A stretch of 64,000 nt of DNA from NCBI RefSeq assembly GCF_014697575.1, contig NZ_JACJSC010000003.1:248001-312000 (forward strand), read 5' to 3'. This DNA is from Planktothrix sp. FACHB-1365 (GTDB lineage: Bacteria > Cyanobacteriota > Cyanobacteriia > Cyanobacteriales > Microcoleaceae). Below, piece by piece: positions 8,473 to 18,132 of this stretch. The notes under the pieces are model-generated. The model searched no databases, had not been told where the DNA came from, and worked only from the letters and a program-made list of their open reading frames with translations. The translations under genes were made by a program, and so were the position numbers. The first letter of the stretch is position 1. The number at the start of each line of letters is the position of its first letter.

Positions 8473-9435
8473 ATGGTTAAGATTGGTTATCATGCGTCCC
8501 ACGAACAATTTAAACCCAGTGAATTGTTAAATTATGTTCAACAAGCCGAACTAGCGGGGTTTCATTTATCCTTATCTTCTGATCATTTTTATCCTTGGAG
8601 TGAAAAGCAAGGACAAAGTGGGTTTGCTTGGTCTTGGTTAGGGGCGGCAATGCAAGCCACACCGAATTTATCCTATCGAATTGTTTGCGCCCCAGGTCAA
8701 CGATATCATCCGGCAATTATTGCCCAAGCTGCTGCAACTTTAGCGGAACTTTTTCCGAATCGATTTTGGTTAACCGTCGGTAGTGGTCAAGCGTTAAATG
8801 AACATATAACAGGGGATAAATGGCCTTGTAAAAGCGATCGCAATAGTCGTTTAAAAGAATGTGTTGATATTATTCGAGCTTTATGGGCGGGTGAAACCGT
8901 AACCCATCGAGGTTTAGTAACAATTGAAGAAGCAAAACTCTATACCCGTCCTGAAATTAATCCCTTAATAATTGGCGCTGCAATTACCGCTAAAACCGCC
9001 GAATGGTTAGGAAGTTGGGCTGATGGGTTAATTACTACATCTCGTCCCCCTGAACAATTAAAAGAAGTGGTTGATGCCTTTTATCGCGGAGGAGGAGAGG
9101 GAAAACCCATGATTTTAAAAGTGCAGTTATCCTATCATGCTAATGAAACCATTGCTAAACAAGGAGCGTTTGATCAATGGCGAAATAATATTTTTCAAAG
9201 TCTGGTTTTATCAGATTTAAAAAATCCTGAACAATTTGATGCACTGGGAGAATTTGTCACTTTAGAAGAAGTTGAAAACAATGTCCGAATTTCGTCTGAT
9301 CTCAAACAACATATTAGCTGGTTAAAACAAGATATTAAACTAGGGTTTAATGAGATTATTTTACATAATGTTAATCGAGAACAGAAACAGTTTATTGAAG
9401 TATTTGGAAAAGAAATAATTCCGGTTTTAAGCTGA
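8473..9435 (+). CDS. LLM-class flavin-dependent oxidoreductase (TIGR03885-type)
   Basis: A 320-residue luciferase-like TIM-barrel protein. The N-terminal MVKIGYHASHEQFKPSEL, SSDHFYPW, the HPAIIAQAAATLAELFPNRFWLTVGSG segment and the LKECVDIIRALWAGE segment are classic for F420/FMN LLM monooxygenases. The non-F420 subgroup TIGR03885 often accompanies trehalose-synthase-like GH13 genes, as here, but its substrate is not established. It is most likely cotranscribed with the GH13 gene (23-bp gap, AGGGATAA ahead of the ATG). It ends 11 bp from the stop of the convergent REC-GGDEF gene, with no room for separate terminators. Confidence 0.85.
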   Translation: MVKIGYHASHEQFKPSELLNYVQQAELAGFHLSLSSDHFYPWSEKQGQSGFAWSWLGAAMQATPNLSYRIVCAPGQRYHPAIIAQAAATLAELFPNRFWLTVGSGQALNEHITGDKWPCKSDRNSRLKECVDIIRALWAGETVTHRGLVTIEEAKLYTRPEINPLIIGAAITAKTAEWLGSWADGLITTSRPPEQLKEVVDAFYRGGGEGKPMILKVQLSYHANETIAKQGAFDQWRNNIFQSLVLSDLKNPEQFDALGEFVTLEEVENNVRISSDLKQHISWLKQDIKLGFNEIILHNVNREQKQFIEVFGKEIIPVLS

Positions 9436-9446
9436 TTAAAAGACAG

Positions 9447-10391
9447 TTAACCCGGTTTTAAAGAATCAGCAAAACAAGTATTTCGTCCTTGAGCTTTTGC
9501 TTGATATAGGGATTTATCTGCCCTTGAAAGAATATCCTCAAGACGTGTATCCTGGGGTTCAGAAATAGCGATTCCAATACTCACCGTCATTTGTAAATTA
9601 TCCTTCTCCGTTGGGATAGATAAATTAGCAATTAAACGACAAATATCTTGGGCAATTTTAACTGCATCTTCGAGATTAGTATCTGATAATAAAATCACAA
9701 ATTCTTCTCCCCCATAGCGTCCAAAATAATCTGCTTCTCTGAGGTAATTCCTAATTACTGATGTAAAAGTGATTAAAGCGCGATCACCCATGAGATGGCC
9801 ATACTGATCATTAATTTGTTTAAAATGATCTAAATCTAATATCAATAAAGAAAATATTTTTCCCTGTTGAATTGATCGATTAAATTCGACTTCAGCCACT
9901 TTAAAGAAACTGCGACGATTTAAGATTTGGGTCAGGGAATCCAGTTGAGATAATTGTTCGATTTGTAACAAAGTGTTTTTTAAGATGTCGGTTGTATGTT
10001 TTAGGGTTAAATGAGTTTTGACCCGTGCTAACAATTCAGTTTTGATAAACGGTTTCGTAATAAAATCAACAGCCCCCATCTCAAAGGCATTAACTAAACT
10101 CTCTTCTTCATGACTAGCGGTGAGGAAAATAATCGGAATGTCTTCAAACTTGGGGTCACTTTTAATAACTTGACAAACCTCTAATCCATCCATTTCAGGC
10201 ATCATTAAATCCAACAAAATTAAATCCGTTTGATTATTTTTTAGTCGATTTAACGCTTGAAAACCACTGGTTGCAAAGGTAGTATTATATCCGGCTTCAG
10301 TGAGCATTTGTCCGACTAATTTCAGATTTTGAGTAATATCATCAACAATTAAAATCAGAAAGTTTTCAGGAATAAATGTTTTGAGTGGCAT
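9447..10391 (-). CDS. Response regulator with diguanylate cyclase output (REC-GGDEF)
   Basis: A 314-residue protein with a receiver domain (about residues 10-125; ILIVDD acidic pair, phospho-acceptor Asp61 in LILLDLMMPEMDG) joined to a GGDEF domain (about 155-310). The active loop is GGEEF inside FGRYGGEEFVILLSD, a catalytically competent variant, and an RxxD (READ) sits five residues upstream, the usual position of the c-di-GMP inhibitory site. It should synthesise cyclic di-GMP when phosphorylated. It begins 3 bp after the giant hybrid kinase ends, so the two are almost surely translated from one mRNA and likely form a phosphorelay. Confidence 0.93.
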   Translation of the reverse strand: MPLKTFIPENFLILIVDDITQNLKLVGQMLTEAGYNTTFATSGFQALNRLKNNQTDLILLDLMMPEMDGLEVCQVIKSDPKFEDIPIIFLTASHEEESLVNAFEMGAVDFITKPFIKTELLARVKTHLTLKHTTDILKNTLLQIEQLSQLDSLTQILNRRSFFKVAEVEFNRSIQQGKIFSLLILDLDHFKQINDQYGHLMGDRALITFTSVIRNYLREADYFGRYGGEEFVILLSDTNLEDAVKIAQDICRLIANLSIPTEKDNLQMTVSIGIAISEPQDTRLEDILSRADKSLYQAKAQGRNTCFADSLKPG

Positions 10392-10394
10392 AAA

Positions 10395-13300
10395 TCAAAG
10401 TCCTTCTTTACAGTAAAGTTTTAACCTTTCTCGAATCTGAGGGAAATCCTCAATGGTTTGAGGAATTGTATTCCAATCAAACGCTTCTAATTGAGTTTCT
10501 AAAGTTTGTATATAATCTAATAAGGGTTGATATTGATACTGTTGCCCCCAGGCAGCCAGACGTTGAACAAAATGTTGTAAATCTCTGGTTCTTAATGTTT
10601 TTCGCAACGTATTCCAAACCTGTTCTTCTTCTTGTTGAAGTTGAAACAGGAGTTCTGTACACGCATCAGAACTGAGGAATAAAACAGGAGAAACCCCGGA
10701 TTTTTCTTTCGGACTTTCTCTGTCAATCTCGGTATTTTCGGGAGAGCTTTGGTATATTAAATGTCGCTTCATTTCTCTGACTAATTGTGGCAAACTGACC
10801 GGCTTTCGCAAGAATCCTTGACAGAGTAATTGAACTTTTGCTTGCTCTTCACTTTGACAAGATGCGGTCAAAATCACAATCGGAATCTGTCGAGTTTTTT
10901 CATCTTGTTTGAGAAATTGAGCCACCATTTTTCCGTCCATCTCCGGCATCCGTAAATCCAGAAGAATTAAATCGGGTTGATGAACATTTGCCATCTGAAT
11001 TGCTTGTTTCCCATTCTCTGCTAGAAATAATAAATGATGAGTTCCGGCAAAGTATCCTTGAATTAATTCTCGGTTAGATTGAACATCATCAACAACCAAA
11101 ATTGTACTAGCTTGAAATTGGTTGAGATTGCGATCTTCACCAGAATTTAATTTCACCGAGATCGGATTTTTAGACTGAGCAATGTCGGGAAATACAAAAG
11201 TAAAAATACTGCCTCGTCGCAATTGGCTTTGAAGCAATATAATTCCCCCCATCATTTGAGTTAAGCGTTGAGTAATCGCCAATCCTAAACCGGTGCCTCC
11301 ATACTTACGATTACTTTGTCCGGCACTTTGAACGAAGGCTTCAAAAATACGAGTCTGCTGATGGGGTGCAATCCCAATTCCTGTATCTTCAATCGCAATT
11401 TCTAACCAAACCTTTTCGCTATTGCAGGCACAATAGGTTTGAGTTCGTGCAGAAATGCTAATATATCCCTTTTCCGTGAACTTAAGAGCATTACCGACAA
11501 CGTTAAATAAAATTTGACGTAATCGTATCTCATCAATATAAATCAATTCGGGGACATTATCTTCAATTTGGATGTGTAAAACTAACCCTTTTTCTGTGGC
11601 TTTATGGTTAAAAATGTTTTGAATTTCCTGAATCAGCACCCGTAAGTTAACAGGGCCATAATCGAGTTCCAGTTTCCCCGCCTCAATTTTAGACAAATCA
11701 AGAATATCATTAATTAAGGCCAGTAGAGTTCGACTAGCGGTGATTACAGCGTTTAAATAAGAGACGGATCTCGGTTCATGAACAACAGATTGTAGTAAAT
11801 CTGTAAATCCTAAAATGGCATTCATGGGTGTACGAATTTCATGACTCATATTAGCCAGAAATTCACTTTTAGCTTGGTTTGCCATTTCTGCTTCCCGTCG
11901 AGCTTGTTCGAGAGCTATATTTTTTTGGGTTAGTTCTTGACTCCGACGGGTTTCTTGTTCGAGTAATGTGGCTAATTCTTGCTCTAAGCTTTTGCGATCG
12001 CTAATTTCAACTAAATATCCCAACATTTCCACGACATTTCCCGCTTCATCTCGAATTTTCCTTAACTGTGTTAAAAACCAGCTATAAGTTCCATCTGCTT
12101 TCAACCACCGATATTCATGAACATAATAATCCTCAGTGAATTTTGTTGCTAAGTTGGTTAAAACCCACTCTACATCATCAGGATGAATCTGTTGAATCCA
12201 GAAGCTCGAATCTTCTAAAAAAATTTGAGGTTCAAAACCAACAATTTCTTTAACATTTTCACTGATAAAAGTAATCGGATAATTACCTTCTGGTTTGCAA
12301 CTTAAAATAACAATGGGAGAATAATTGAGCAGGAAATTTAAGCGATCGCTGGTTTCATTTAATTCTAATTCGGTTTTTTTGCGATCGCTGACATCCAAAA
12401 TCACCCCTCGCCAAGCAATATCTCCATTGTCTCGATATTCAGGACGGGAAGCTTCTGCAATCCATTTTATATCCCCATTGGGCATTTGATATCGCAACTC
12501 ATAAAACAGGGGGGTGAGGGTGGCTGCACTGTTTACAATTGCTATTCGATGTCTCTGGAGATCTTCGTGATGAAACCCGGGTTCTAAAAGTTTATGATTG
12601 TTCATTAATTCCAGGGCTGTTAAGCCAAAGACTTCAAAGCAACCATCACTAATATATTCCAAACAACCAGAACCATCGGGGCGTTTAATATAGGTAAAAA
12701 TTGCGCCTGGAATATTATCAGCAACGGCTTTTAACTGTTCTTCTCGTTGACGTAGAGTTTCTTCCATGCGTTTGCGATCGCCAATATCAAAGGTCATACC
12801 TAAAATTTGTTGAACCTCTCCGTTATCATCTAAAAGGGGAACGTATTTGATAATCACGATATAAGGTTCTAGTCCCTCCATTTGCAATGTAAATTCTCCA
12901 ATTTGTACGGTTTTGGTCGCAATTGCATGATCAAGTAAGGGCAGATATTTAGAATAAACATCCGGGGGGTAAACATCTTCATCTCGACGACCGATGAAGT
13001 TTTCTATGGGAATTTTTGTGCATTCTGAGGTTCGTTGATTGACATACTCAAATCGACGTTCTGAATCATAAATTACAAAGACATCAGGAGCGTGTTGCAC
13101 TGTTAAAGCAAATAGTTCTTCATTGTGTTTCAGTGCATTTTCGGCTTCTTTGAGATCCGTTAAATCTTGAATACTGCCAACAATTCCACAAATCGTTTTC
13201 TGTTCATCTAAATAGGGGGTATAGGTACGCCTCAAATATCGTTTTTTAACAGGATCAATATCCACCCATAAATCATCTTGAAGGGCTTCCCCGATTAAAC

Positions 13301-15389
13301 ATTGATCCAGAGAAGGTTTAATGGTTTGCTCAAAAAAATTAGTCCCTAAAACCTCAGAAACAGAATGACCAATCACCTTTTCTAAGGGTCGATCTATCAA
13401 TTTTAAGTAAGCGGGATTAGCCACTTGATAAATATAGTTCTGATCCAGTAAACAAATCGCATCTCCAGTGGTTTCAACAATGCGTTCATATCGTCTTAGG
13501 GATTCTTCATAACGTTTGCGATCGCTAATATCTTCAACAAGATAGGAAAACCGAGGACGATCATTTTCCGATAAACCAATATAAGACACCGTTGCTGATA
13601 ACCATTTCTTTTTCCCATCAGGTTGATCATATTGACACTCAAATTTGACGGGTTTTCCTAAACGTTGACTTTCTCGATAATGATTCATCCAATGTTGAAG
13701 CAACGGGTAATTTATCCCCAATTGACTAACAAATTTATGCTGAATTTCCTCATTTTTTTTCCCTAAAAATTGAGCCGTTGCTAAATTGACTGAAAGATAT
13801 AAAACATCCGTTTCAAATAGTTCAACAACACCCATCATCATTGGAGAAGAATTATAAAAACTATTCAGAATTTCTTGTTGGTGTTTTAAAGCCGTTTGGG
13901 TTTCTTGACTGCGCTCTAATTCTTGCCTTAATCGTTCATTGGTTTGTGCTAATTCAGCCGTTCGTTCTTGAACTTTGGCTTCTAATTCTCGATTGGCTTG
14001 TTGAATTTGCTCTAGTAACGTCGCGTGTTGAATTCCTAAAGCAACATGAACTGATAAATTTTCCAAAAATTCTATTTCTTCGGGTTCCCATGACTGAATT
14101 ATACTAAAATTCTGAGCAATTAATCTACCCCATAGCTGGTTTTCAAATCGAATTTCAACAGCTAAATCTGAATCAGAATTGTGATAGATGACCCCTGCAT
14201 CGAGAAGTGAGTATTGGGGGCTTTCTACAGATTCAACAATGACTCTTCGATAACCATCGGCTTCAAATTTTTCAATGATCACGCGATCGCATTCTAACAA
14301 TTGCCGAACTTCTGTCACCGTTGTCTTCAAAATTAGATCTAAACTTAAAGAAGCTCGAATTCGTAAAGCGGTATCCGTTAAAAGCTGATGTCTTTGACTT
14401 TGTTCTTTGAGTCTTTTGGTATGAATTGTAACTTCTTTTTTTAAATTAAAATTAATACTATTTAAAAGATTTATTTTTTCATCCTGGACTTTTTCAAGCT
14501 GTTTTTTTAAAAGAGAGATAACCGTTTGTAATTCATTCAAATCAATCGCTTGTAAAATCGTAGTTTGAGTGACCAAACCCGCTAAATATCCTTGCTCATC
14601 CGCCACCACTAACCGCCGAATTCTATGGTGCTGCATGGATTGATGAGCATCCCAAAGAGACGCTTTGGGACTAATAAATAATAAGGGCTGACTCATGACT
14701 TGTTCTGCTTCTAACTGACTTAAATCCAGTTCCAAAGCTTGAAGATTTAAGATATCTCGTTCGGTTAAGATTCCCAAAGGACGAATTTTTTCAGGGGTGA
14801 ATTTGTCTCCAATTACCACACAACTCACTTGATGCTCTGTCATGAGTTGTGCTAACTTTAAAACACTGGTTTTTCGAGAGCCACCAATCACAGTGTTCAC
14901 CATGACATCTCGAATCGATTGACATTTCAAAATATCGGCTGGTTGCAAGATACCACGAATACTATGAGGCGTTACAATTCCCACAGGTTGTCCTGTTTCA
15001 TTCACAATCGGTAAATGACGAATCCGATGTTGGCGTAGAATTGAAATCACCTGTAAGGGTTCTTGAATCTCCCGTTCTTGATAGGTAATTAACTGTCGGG
15101 TCATTACCTGGGAAACAGGAATATGGTGCAAATTTTGTCTCTGGGTTGCCAATTTTACACAGTCTCGTTCTGTGAGTAAACCGACTAATTGTTGATGGTC
15201 TAACACCAAAACACAACTGGGATAGGTTGATTGTTGGTCAGGTTCTGACTGTCCATTCCTCGCTTTCCGGGGATTTTGAGTCATCTGTTGAACAACATCA
15301 AAAATAGAAGTATCGGGAGAAACAACCCAAAAATCACGCTCAATATAATCGTTAGAAATGGGAAATGTAACTTCTTCTGAAACTACCAT
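10395..15389 (-). CDS. Giant hybrid sensor histidine kinase: CBS x4, GAF, about five PAS, HisKA, HATPase, REC
   Basis: A 1664-residue soluble kinase. Order: four CBS motifs in two Bateman modules (about 15-290; LLTERDCVKLA, VGIVTPHSI, GILTERDIL, LAGLVTQTTIL), a coiled coil (about 295-340), a GAF domain (345-465), a second coiled coil, five PAS/PAC units (about 515-1150), a HisKA with the phospho-His1183 in NMSHEIRTPMNAILGF, a HATPase_c domain with LFNVVGNALKF and GGTGLGLAI, and a REC domain with Asp1478 in LLDLRMPEMDG. About 115 residues follow without a clear Hpt motif. No membrane segment is visible. CBS pairs usually bind adenine nucleotides, so energy or redox status is a plausible input. 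A GGAG site precedes the ATG. Translationally adjacent to the REC-GGDEF gene. Confidence 0.95.
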   Translation of the reverse strand: MVVSEEVTFPISNDYIERDFWVVSPDTSIFDVVQQMTQNPRKARNGQSEPDQQSTYPSCVLVLDHQQLVGLLTERDCVKLATQRQNLHHIPVSQVMTRQLITYQEREIQEPLQVISILRQHRIRHLPIVNETGQPVGIVTPHSIRGILQPADILKCQSIRDVMVNTVIGGSRKTSVLKLAQLMTEHQVSCVVIGDKFTPEKIRPLGILTERDILNLQALELDLSQLEAEQVMSQPLLFISPKASLWDAHQSMQHHRIRRLVVADEQGYLAGLVTQTTILQAIDLNELQTVISLLKKQLEKVQDEKINLLNSINFNLKKEVTIHTKRLKEQSQRHQLLTDTALRIRASLSLDLILKTTVTEVRQLLECDRVIIEKFEADGYRRVIVESVESPQYSLLDAGVIYHNSDSDLAVEIRFENQLWGRLIAQNFSIIQSWEPEEIEFLENLSVHVALGIQHATLLEQIQQANRELEAKVQERTAELAQTNERLRQELERSQETQTALKHQQEILNSFYNSSPMMMGVVELFETDVLYLSVNLATAQFLGKKNEEIQHKFVSQLGINYPLLQHWMNHYRESQRLGKPVKFECQYDQPDGKKKWLSATVSYIGLSENDRPRFSYLVEDISDRKRYEESLRRYERIVETTGDAICLLDQNYIYQVANPAYLKLIDRPLEKVIGHSVSEVLGTNFFEQTIKPSLDQCLIGEALQDDLWVDIDPVKKRYLRRTYTPYLDEQKTICGIVGSIQDLTDLKEAENALKHNEELFALTVQHAPDVFVIYDSERRFEYVNQRTSECTKIPIENFIGRRDEDVYPPDVYSKYLPLLDHAIATKTVQIGEFTLQMEGLEPYIVIIKYVPLLDDNGEVQQILGMTFDIGDRKRMEETLRQREEQLKAVADNIPGAIFTYIKRPDGSGCLEYISDGCFEVFGLTALELMNNHKLLEPGFHHEDLQRHRIAIVNSAATLTPLFYELRYQMPNGDIKWIAEASRPEYRDNGDIAWRGVILDVSDRKKTELELNETSDRLNFLLNYSPIVILSCKPEGNYPITFISENVKEIVGFEPQIFLEDSSFWIQQIHPDDVEWVLTNLATKFTEDYYVHEYRWLKADGTYSWFLTQLRKIRDEAGNVVEMLGYLVEISDRKSLEQELATLLEQETRRSQELTQKNIALEQARREAEMANQAKSEFLANMSHEIRTPMNAILGFTDLLQSVVHEPRSVSYLNAVITASRTLLALINDILDLSKIEAGKLELDYGPVNLRVLIQEIQNIFNHKATEKGLVLHIQIEDNVPELIYIDEIRLRQILFNVVGNALKFTEKGYISISARTQTYCACNSEKVWLEIAIEDTGIGIAPHQQTRIFEAFVQSAGQSNRKYGGTGLGLAITQRLTQMMGGIILLQSQLRRGSIFTFVFPDIAQSKNPISVKLNSGEDRNLNQFQASTILVVDDVQSNRELIQGYFAGTHHLLFLAENGKQAIQMANVHQPDLILLDLRMPEMDGKMVAQFLKQDEKTRQIPIVILTASCQSEEQAKVQLLCQGFLRKPVSLPQLVREMKRHLIYQSSPENTEIDRESPKEKSGVSPVLFLSSDACTELLFQLQQEEEQVWNTLRKTLRTRDLQHFVQRLAAWGQQYQYQPLLDYIQTLETQLEAFDWNTIPQTIEDFPQIRERLKLYCKEGL

Positions 15390-15492
15390 TGTCTCCTGAC
15401 CCCCTTTGAAACAAAAATGGGCTTGATCGTGAATCTTCCTTTATTATGGAATAAGAATTCAGTGATCTACACCATTTCTGTTCCAATTAAAG

Positions 15493-16815
15493 TTAATTCT
15501 TCAACGCAATAGAGATTAATTCTTCAACATTACTCACTGGAAAAATTTCCGTTTCCAGTTGTTCTGCGAGTTCCGCTACGGTCATATCATCCAGAAACAC
15601 AGGTTCTCCTTGTTTTAACATCACCGAGGGTAATAAAATCCCATCCCCTAATGGTTTTCCCTTTAATCCTTGCAGCAAATCTTGTCCGGTTAATAGACCT
15701 GTAACCGTAATCTCTTGACCCCAATATTGACTCGCTAAAGCCACCAAATTCACCGTTAGTCCTGAAATGTCATTTAAGGAGTTTAACAAGGGTTGAAAGG
15801 CTTTTTCAACGGCATTTCCGACCACCCAAGTGAACTGACGGGGAATGGAACAAGATTGAATTGGGTGTTGTCTAACGGTTTGTTCAAATTCTTTAATAAA
15901 TTTGCGAATAGAACCTACCCCATTACCAATTTGAGGATAATCTTGATAATGGGATTCAGGGGGTAATTCTGCACCTGCAATTAAAAAGAGTTCATCCGCA
16001 ATCCAAACACAAGTAGAACCCAATTCTTGTTGAAATTTTTGTTGTAAATTTTGAACTTGAGTAATAATTTCTTGAGCTTTTTCAGGCGTAACTGGAATTA
16101 ATTCATCTTCGGGAGGACGAAACCGAGTTAACCCCACAGGAACCACCGCGACGGAAGCAACGGTTGGGATTCTACCGCGATGAAATTGAGCTAAATCTAA
16201 GAGGGTTTGTTCGAGGTGTTGACCATCATTAATCCCTGGACAAACCACCACTTGAGCATGAATTTGTAAACGATTCTTTTTAAACCATTTTAACTGATCT
16301 AGGATTTGACCCCCACGGGGATTTTTTAATAAGCGAATTCTGACTTCGGGTTCGGTGGCGTGAACGGAAACATACAACGGAGAAAGGCGTAGTTGAGCGA
16401 TTCTATCCCATTCTCGTTGAGATAAATTAGTTAAGGTTAAATAGGAACCATACAAAAAGCTCAAGCGATAATCATCATCTTTTAAATATAAGGTTTCTCG
16501 TTTTCCGGGGGGTTGTTGATCAATAAAACAAAACGGACAGCGATTATTACATTGAATTAATCCATCAAATAAAGCGGATTCAAACTCTAAGCCTAAATCT
16601 TGATCATAGTCTTTTTCAATTTCAAGTTCATGGGTTTTCCCAAATCGATCTAAAACTTCTAATTCTAAAATTTCATCAGCACATAAAAATTGATAATCGA
16701 TTAAATCACGAGGTTGTTGTCCGTTAATTGAAATAATGGCATCTCCAGGTTCAAAGCCAATTTCTTCAGCAATAGAATCAGGTAATACAGTTGTAATTTT
16801 AGCAGGACGAATCAT
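15493..16815 (-). CDS. Radical SAM/PDZ protein of the DUF512 (TIGR03279) family
   Basis: A 440-residue cytosolic protein. An N-terminal PDZ-like segment (about 1-60; PDSIAEEIGFEPGDAIISINGQ) is followed by a radical SAM core whose cluster motif is CNNRCPFCFIDQ (CxxxCxxC, about residues 88-95), and a C-terminal DUF512 domain (about 220-430). The family is nearly universal in cyanobacteria and plastid-bearing relatives as TIGR03279, with a wider bacterial DUF512 group; its reaction is unknown. The frame begins directly with MIRPAKITTVLPDS. It stands alone between the giant kinase and uppP on the same strand. Confidence 0.9.
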   Translation of the reverse strand: MIRPAKITTVLPDSIAEEIGFEPGDAIISINGQQPRDLIDYQFLCADEILELEVLDRFGKTHELEIEKDYDQDLGLEFESALFDGLIQCNNRCPFCFIDQQPPGKRETLYLKDDDYRLSFLYGSYLTLTNLSQREWDRIAQLRLSPLYVSVHATEPEVRIRLLKNPRGGQILDQLKWFKKNRLQIHAQVVVCPGINDGQHLEQTLLDLAQFHRGRIPTVASVAVVPVGLTRFRPPEDELIPVTPEKAQEIITQVQNLQQKFQQELGSTCVWIADELFLIAGAELPPESHYQDYPQIGNGVGSIRKFIKEFEQTVRQHPIQSCSIPRQFTWVVGNAVEKAFQPLLNSLNDISGLTVNLVALASQYWGQEITVTGLLTGQDLLQGLKGKPLGDGILLPSVMLKQGEPVFLDDMTVAELAEQLETEIFPVSNVEELISIALKN

Positions 16816-16927
16816 GTTATAGCAGGGAACAGGATGGAATATCTCTACATTGTAAACCAGTCGCGCAAACAGGGTTAGGATGTAGGCTAATACAACACAC
16901 TAAGACAGTAAAATCTTCTTCTTGCTC

Positions 16928-16970
16928 TTCCCTGTTTCCTGTTTTATGTTCCCTGTTCCCTGTTCCCTAC
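16928..16970. repeat. Heptamer array, CCCTGTT type
   Basis: Imperfect seven-base units (CCCTGTT, TCCTGTT, then two adjacent CCCTGTT) lie between uppP and the radical SAM gene. The period is the same as in the other short arrays of this window although the unit differs. Confidence 0.65.
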
Positions 16971-16975
16971 TAATT

Positions 16976-17932
16976 CTAAATATTCTTTAACGCACCTCCC
17001 CACACAGCAGCTAAAATCATGACTCCAAAAGCAAGACGATACCAAACAAAAATCCAGGTACTTTTGCTTTGTAAATAACGAATTAACCAAGCAATGGATA
17101 AATAGGAAAAAATGGCGGCGGAAATTAAACCTACCAACAGAGGAAAGATTGGTATATTCCCTATTCCATCAACCAACACCGTTTTTAATTCTACAATTCC
17201 CGCTAAAGTAATTGCTGGAATTCCTAATAAAAAGGAAAATCGGGCGGCGGTTGCTCGTTCTAAACCGATAAATAATCCAGCCGTAATGGTAGATCCAGAT
17301 CGAGATACTCCGGGAATTAAGGCTAAGGCTTCGGCTAATCCCATTAATACCCCATCTCGGACTTTTAGCTGTTCAAAATCTCGTTTTCTAGTTCCTATAT
17401 TTTCGGCTAATCCTAATAAGAATGCCATCCCAATAGAAGCGAATGCAATTACTACCATACTCCGCAAAGGAGAGTTATCATAATCAGGAATTAAAAGTTT
17501 AATTAACAATCCAAAAAAGACAATTGGAATGGTTCCTAACGCAATCCCTAACGCTAAACGAAAGTCTACAGACTCATAATCCTTTTTCTGAATCGCTTGC
17601 CATGATCCCAGGACAACTTGAACTAAATCTTGCCAAAAAAACCACACCACTGCCACAATACTACCTAACTGAATAATGGCTGTAAATGCAATACCGGGAT
17701 CTCCCCAACCTAACATAACTGGAATGACTTTTAAATGGGCGGTACTGCTAATGGGTAAAAATTCCGTTACTCCTTGAATCAATCCTAAAAAGAATGCCTC
17801 TATTATATTAATATCGGAACCGATTGAAGCCGAAGATGCCGTTTGAGCCAATACATCTGCTGCTCCTAAATTCAAAAATAAATCAGGTGTAAAAATCATA
17901 GAATACCAACTCAATAACATCTGATTACACAT
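16976..17932 (-). CDS. uppP: Undecaprenyl-diphosphatase (BacA/UppP)
   Basis: A 318-residue polytopic membrane enzyme that dephosphorylates undecaprenyl pyrophosphate, recycling the lipid carrier of peptidoglycan and other envelope glycans; overproduction in other bacteria gives bacitracin resistance. The two signature motifs are present: EAFFLGLIQGVTEFLPISSTAHL with the catalytic Glu and Ser residues, and PGVSRSGSTITAGLFIGL. About eight membrane spans. The N-terminus has about 45 residues before the first motif, longer than in E. coli. The ATG at 17932 has an AGGA eight bases upstream; a GTG one codon earlier is the alternative. Confidence 0.94.
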   Translation of the reverse strand: MCNQMLLSWYSMIFTPDLFLNLGAADVLAQTASSASIGSDINIIEAFFLGLIQGVTEFLPISSTAHLKVIPVMLGWGDPGIAFTAIIQLGSIVAVVWFFWQDLVQVVLGSWQAIQKKDYESVDFRLALGIALGTIPIVFFGLLIKLLIPDYDNSPLRSMVVIAFASIGMAFLLGLAENIGTRKRDFEQLKVRDGVLMGLAEALALIPGVSRSGSTITAGLFIGLERATAARFSFLLGIPAITLAGIVELKTVLVDGIGNIPIFPLLVGLISAAIFSYLSIAWLIRYLQSKSTWIFVWYRLAFGVMILAAVWGGALKNI

Positions 17933-18132
17933 CACAAGTCCTAATTTCCCTTAATGTGGGAAATTTCAGGATGCAATCTATAGACCCATCAAATAATAGC
18001 CTGATTGGCTAATCGATGAACTTTGATCTCAAAAACACCCTAGCCCAACTTTAACAGCCAATTGTCATTTGTTCATAAGAAGTTATTTAAAAAAAGCAGG
18101 CTTTTATTTAAGGGAGGGTTAAAATCAGAATT

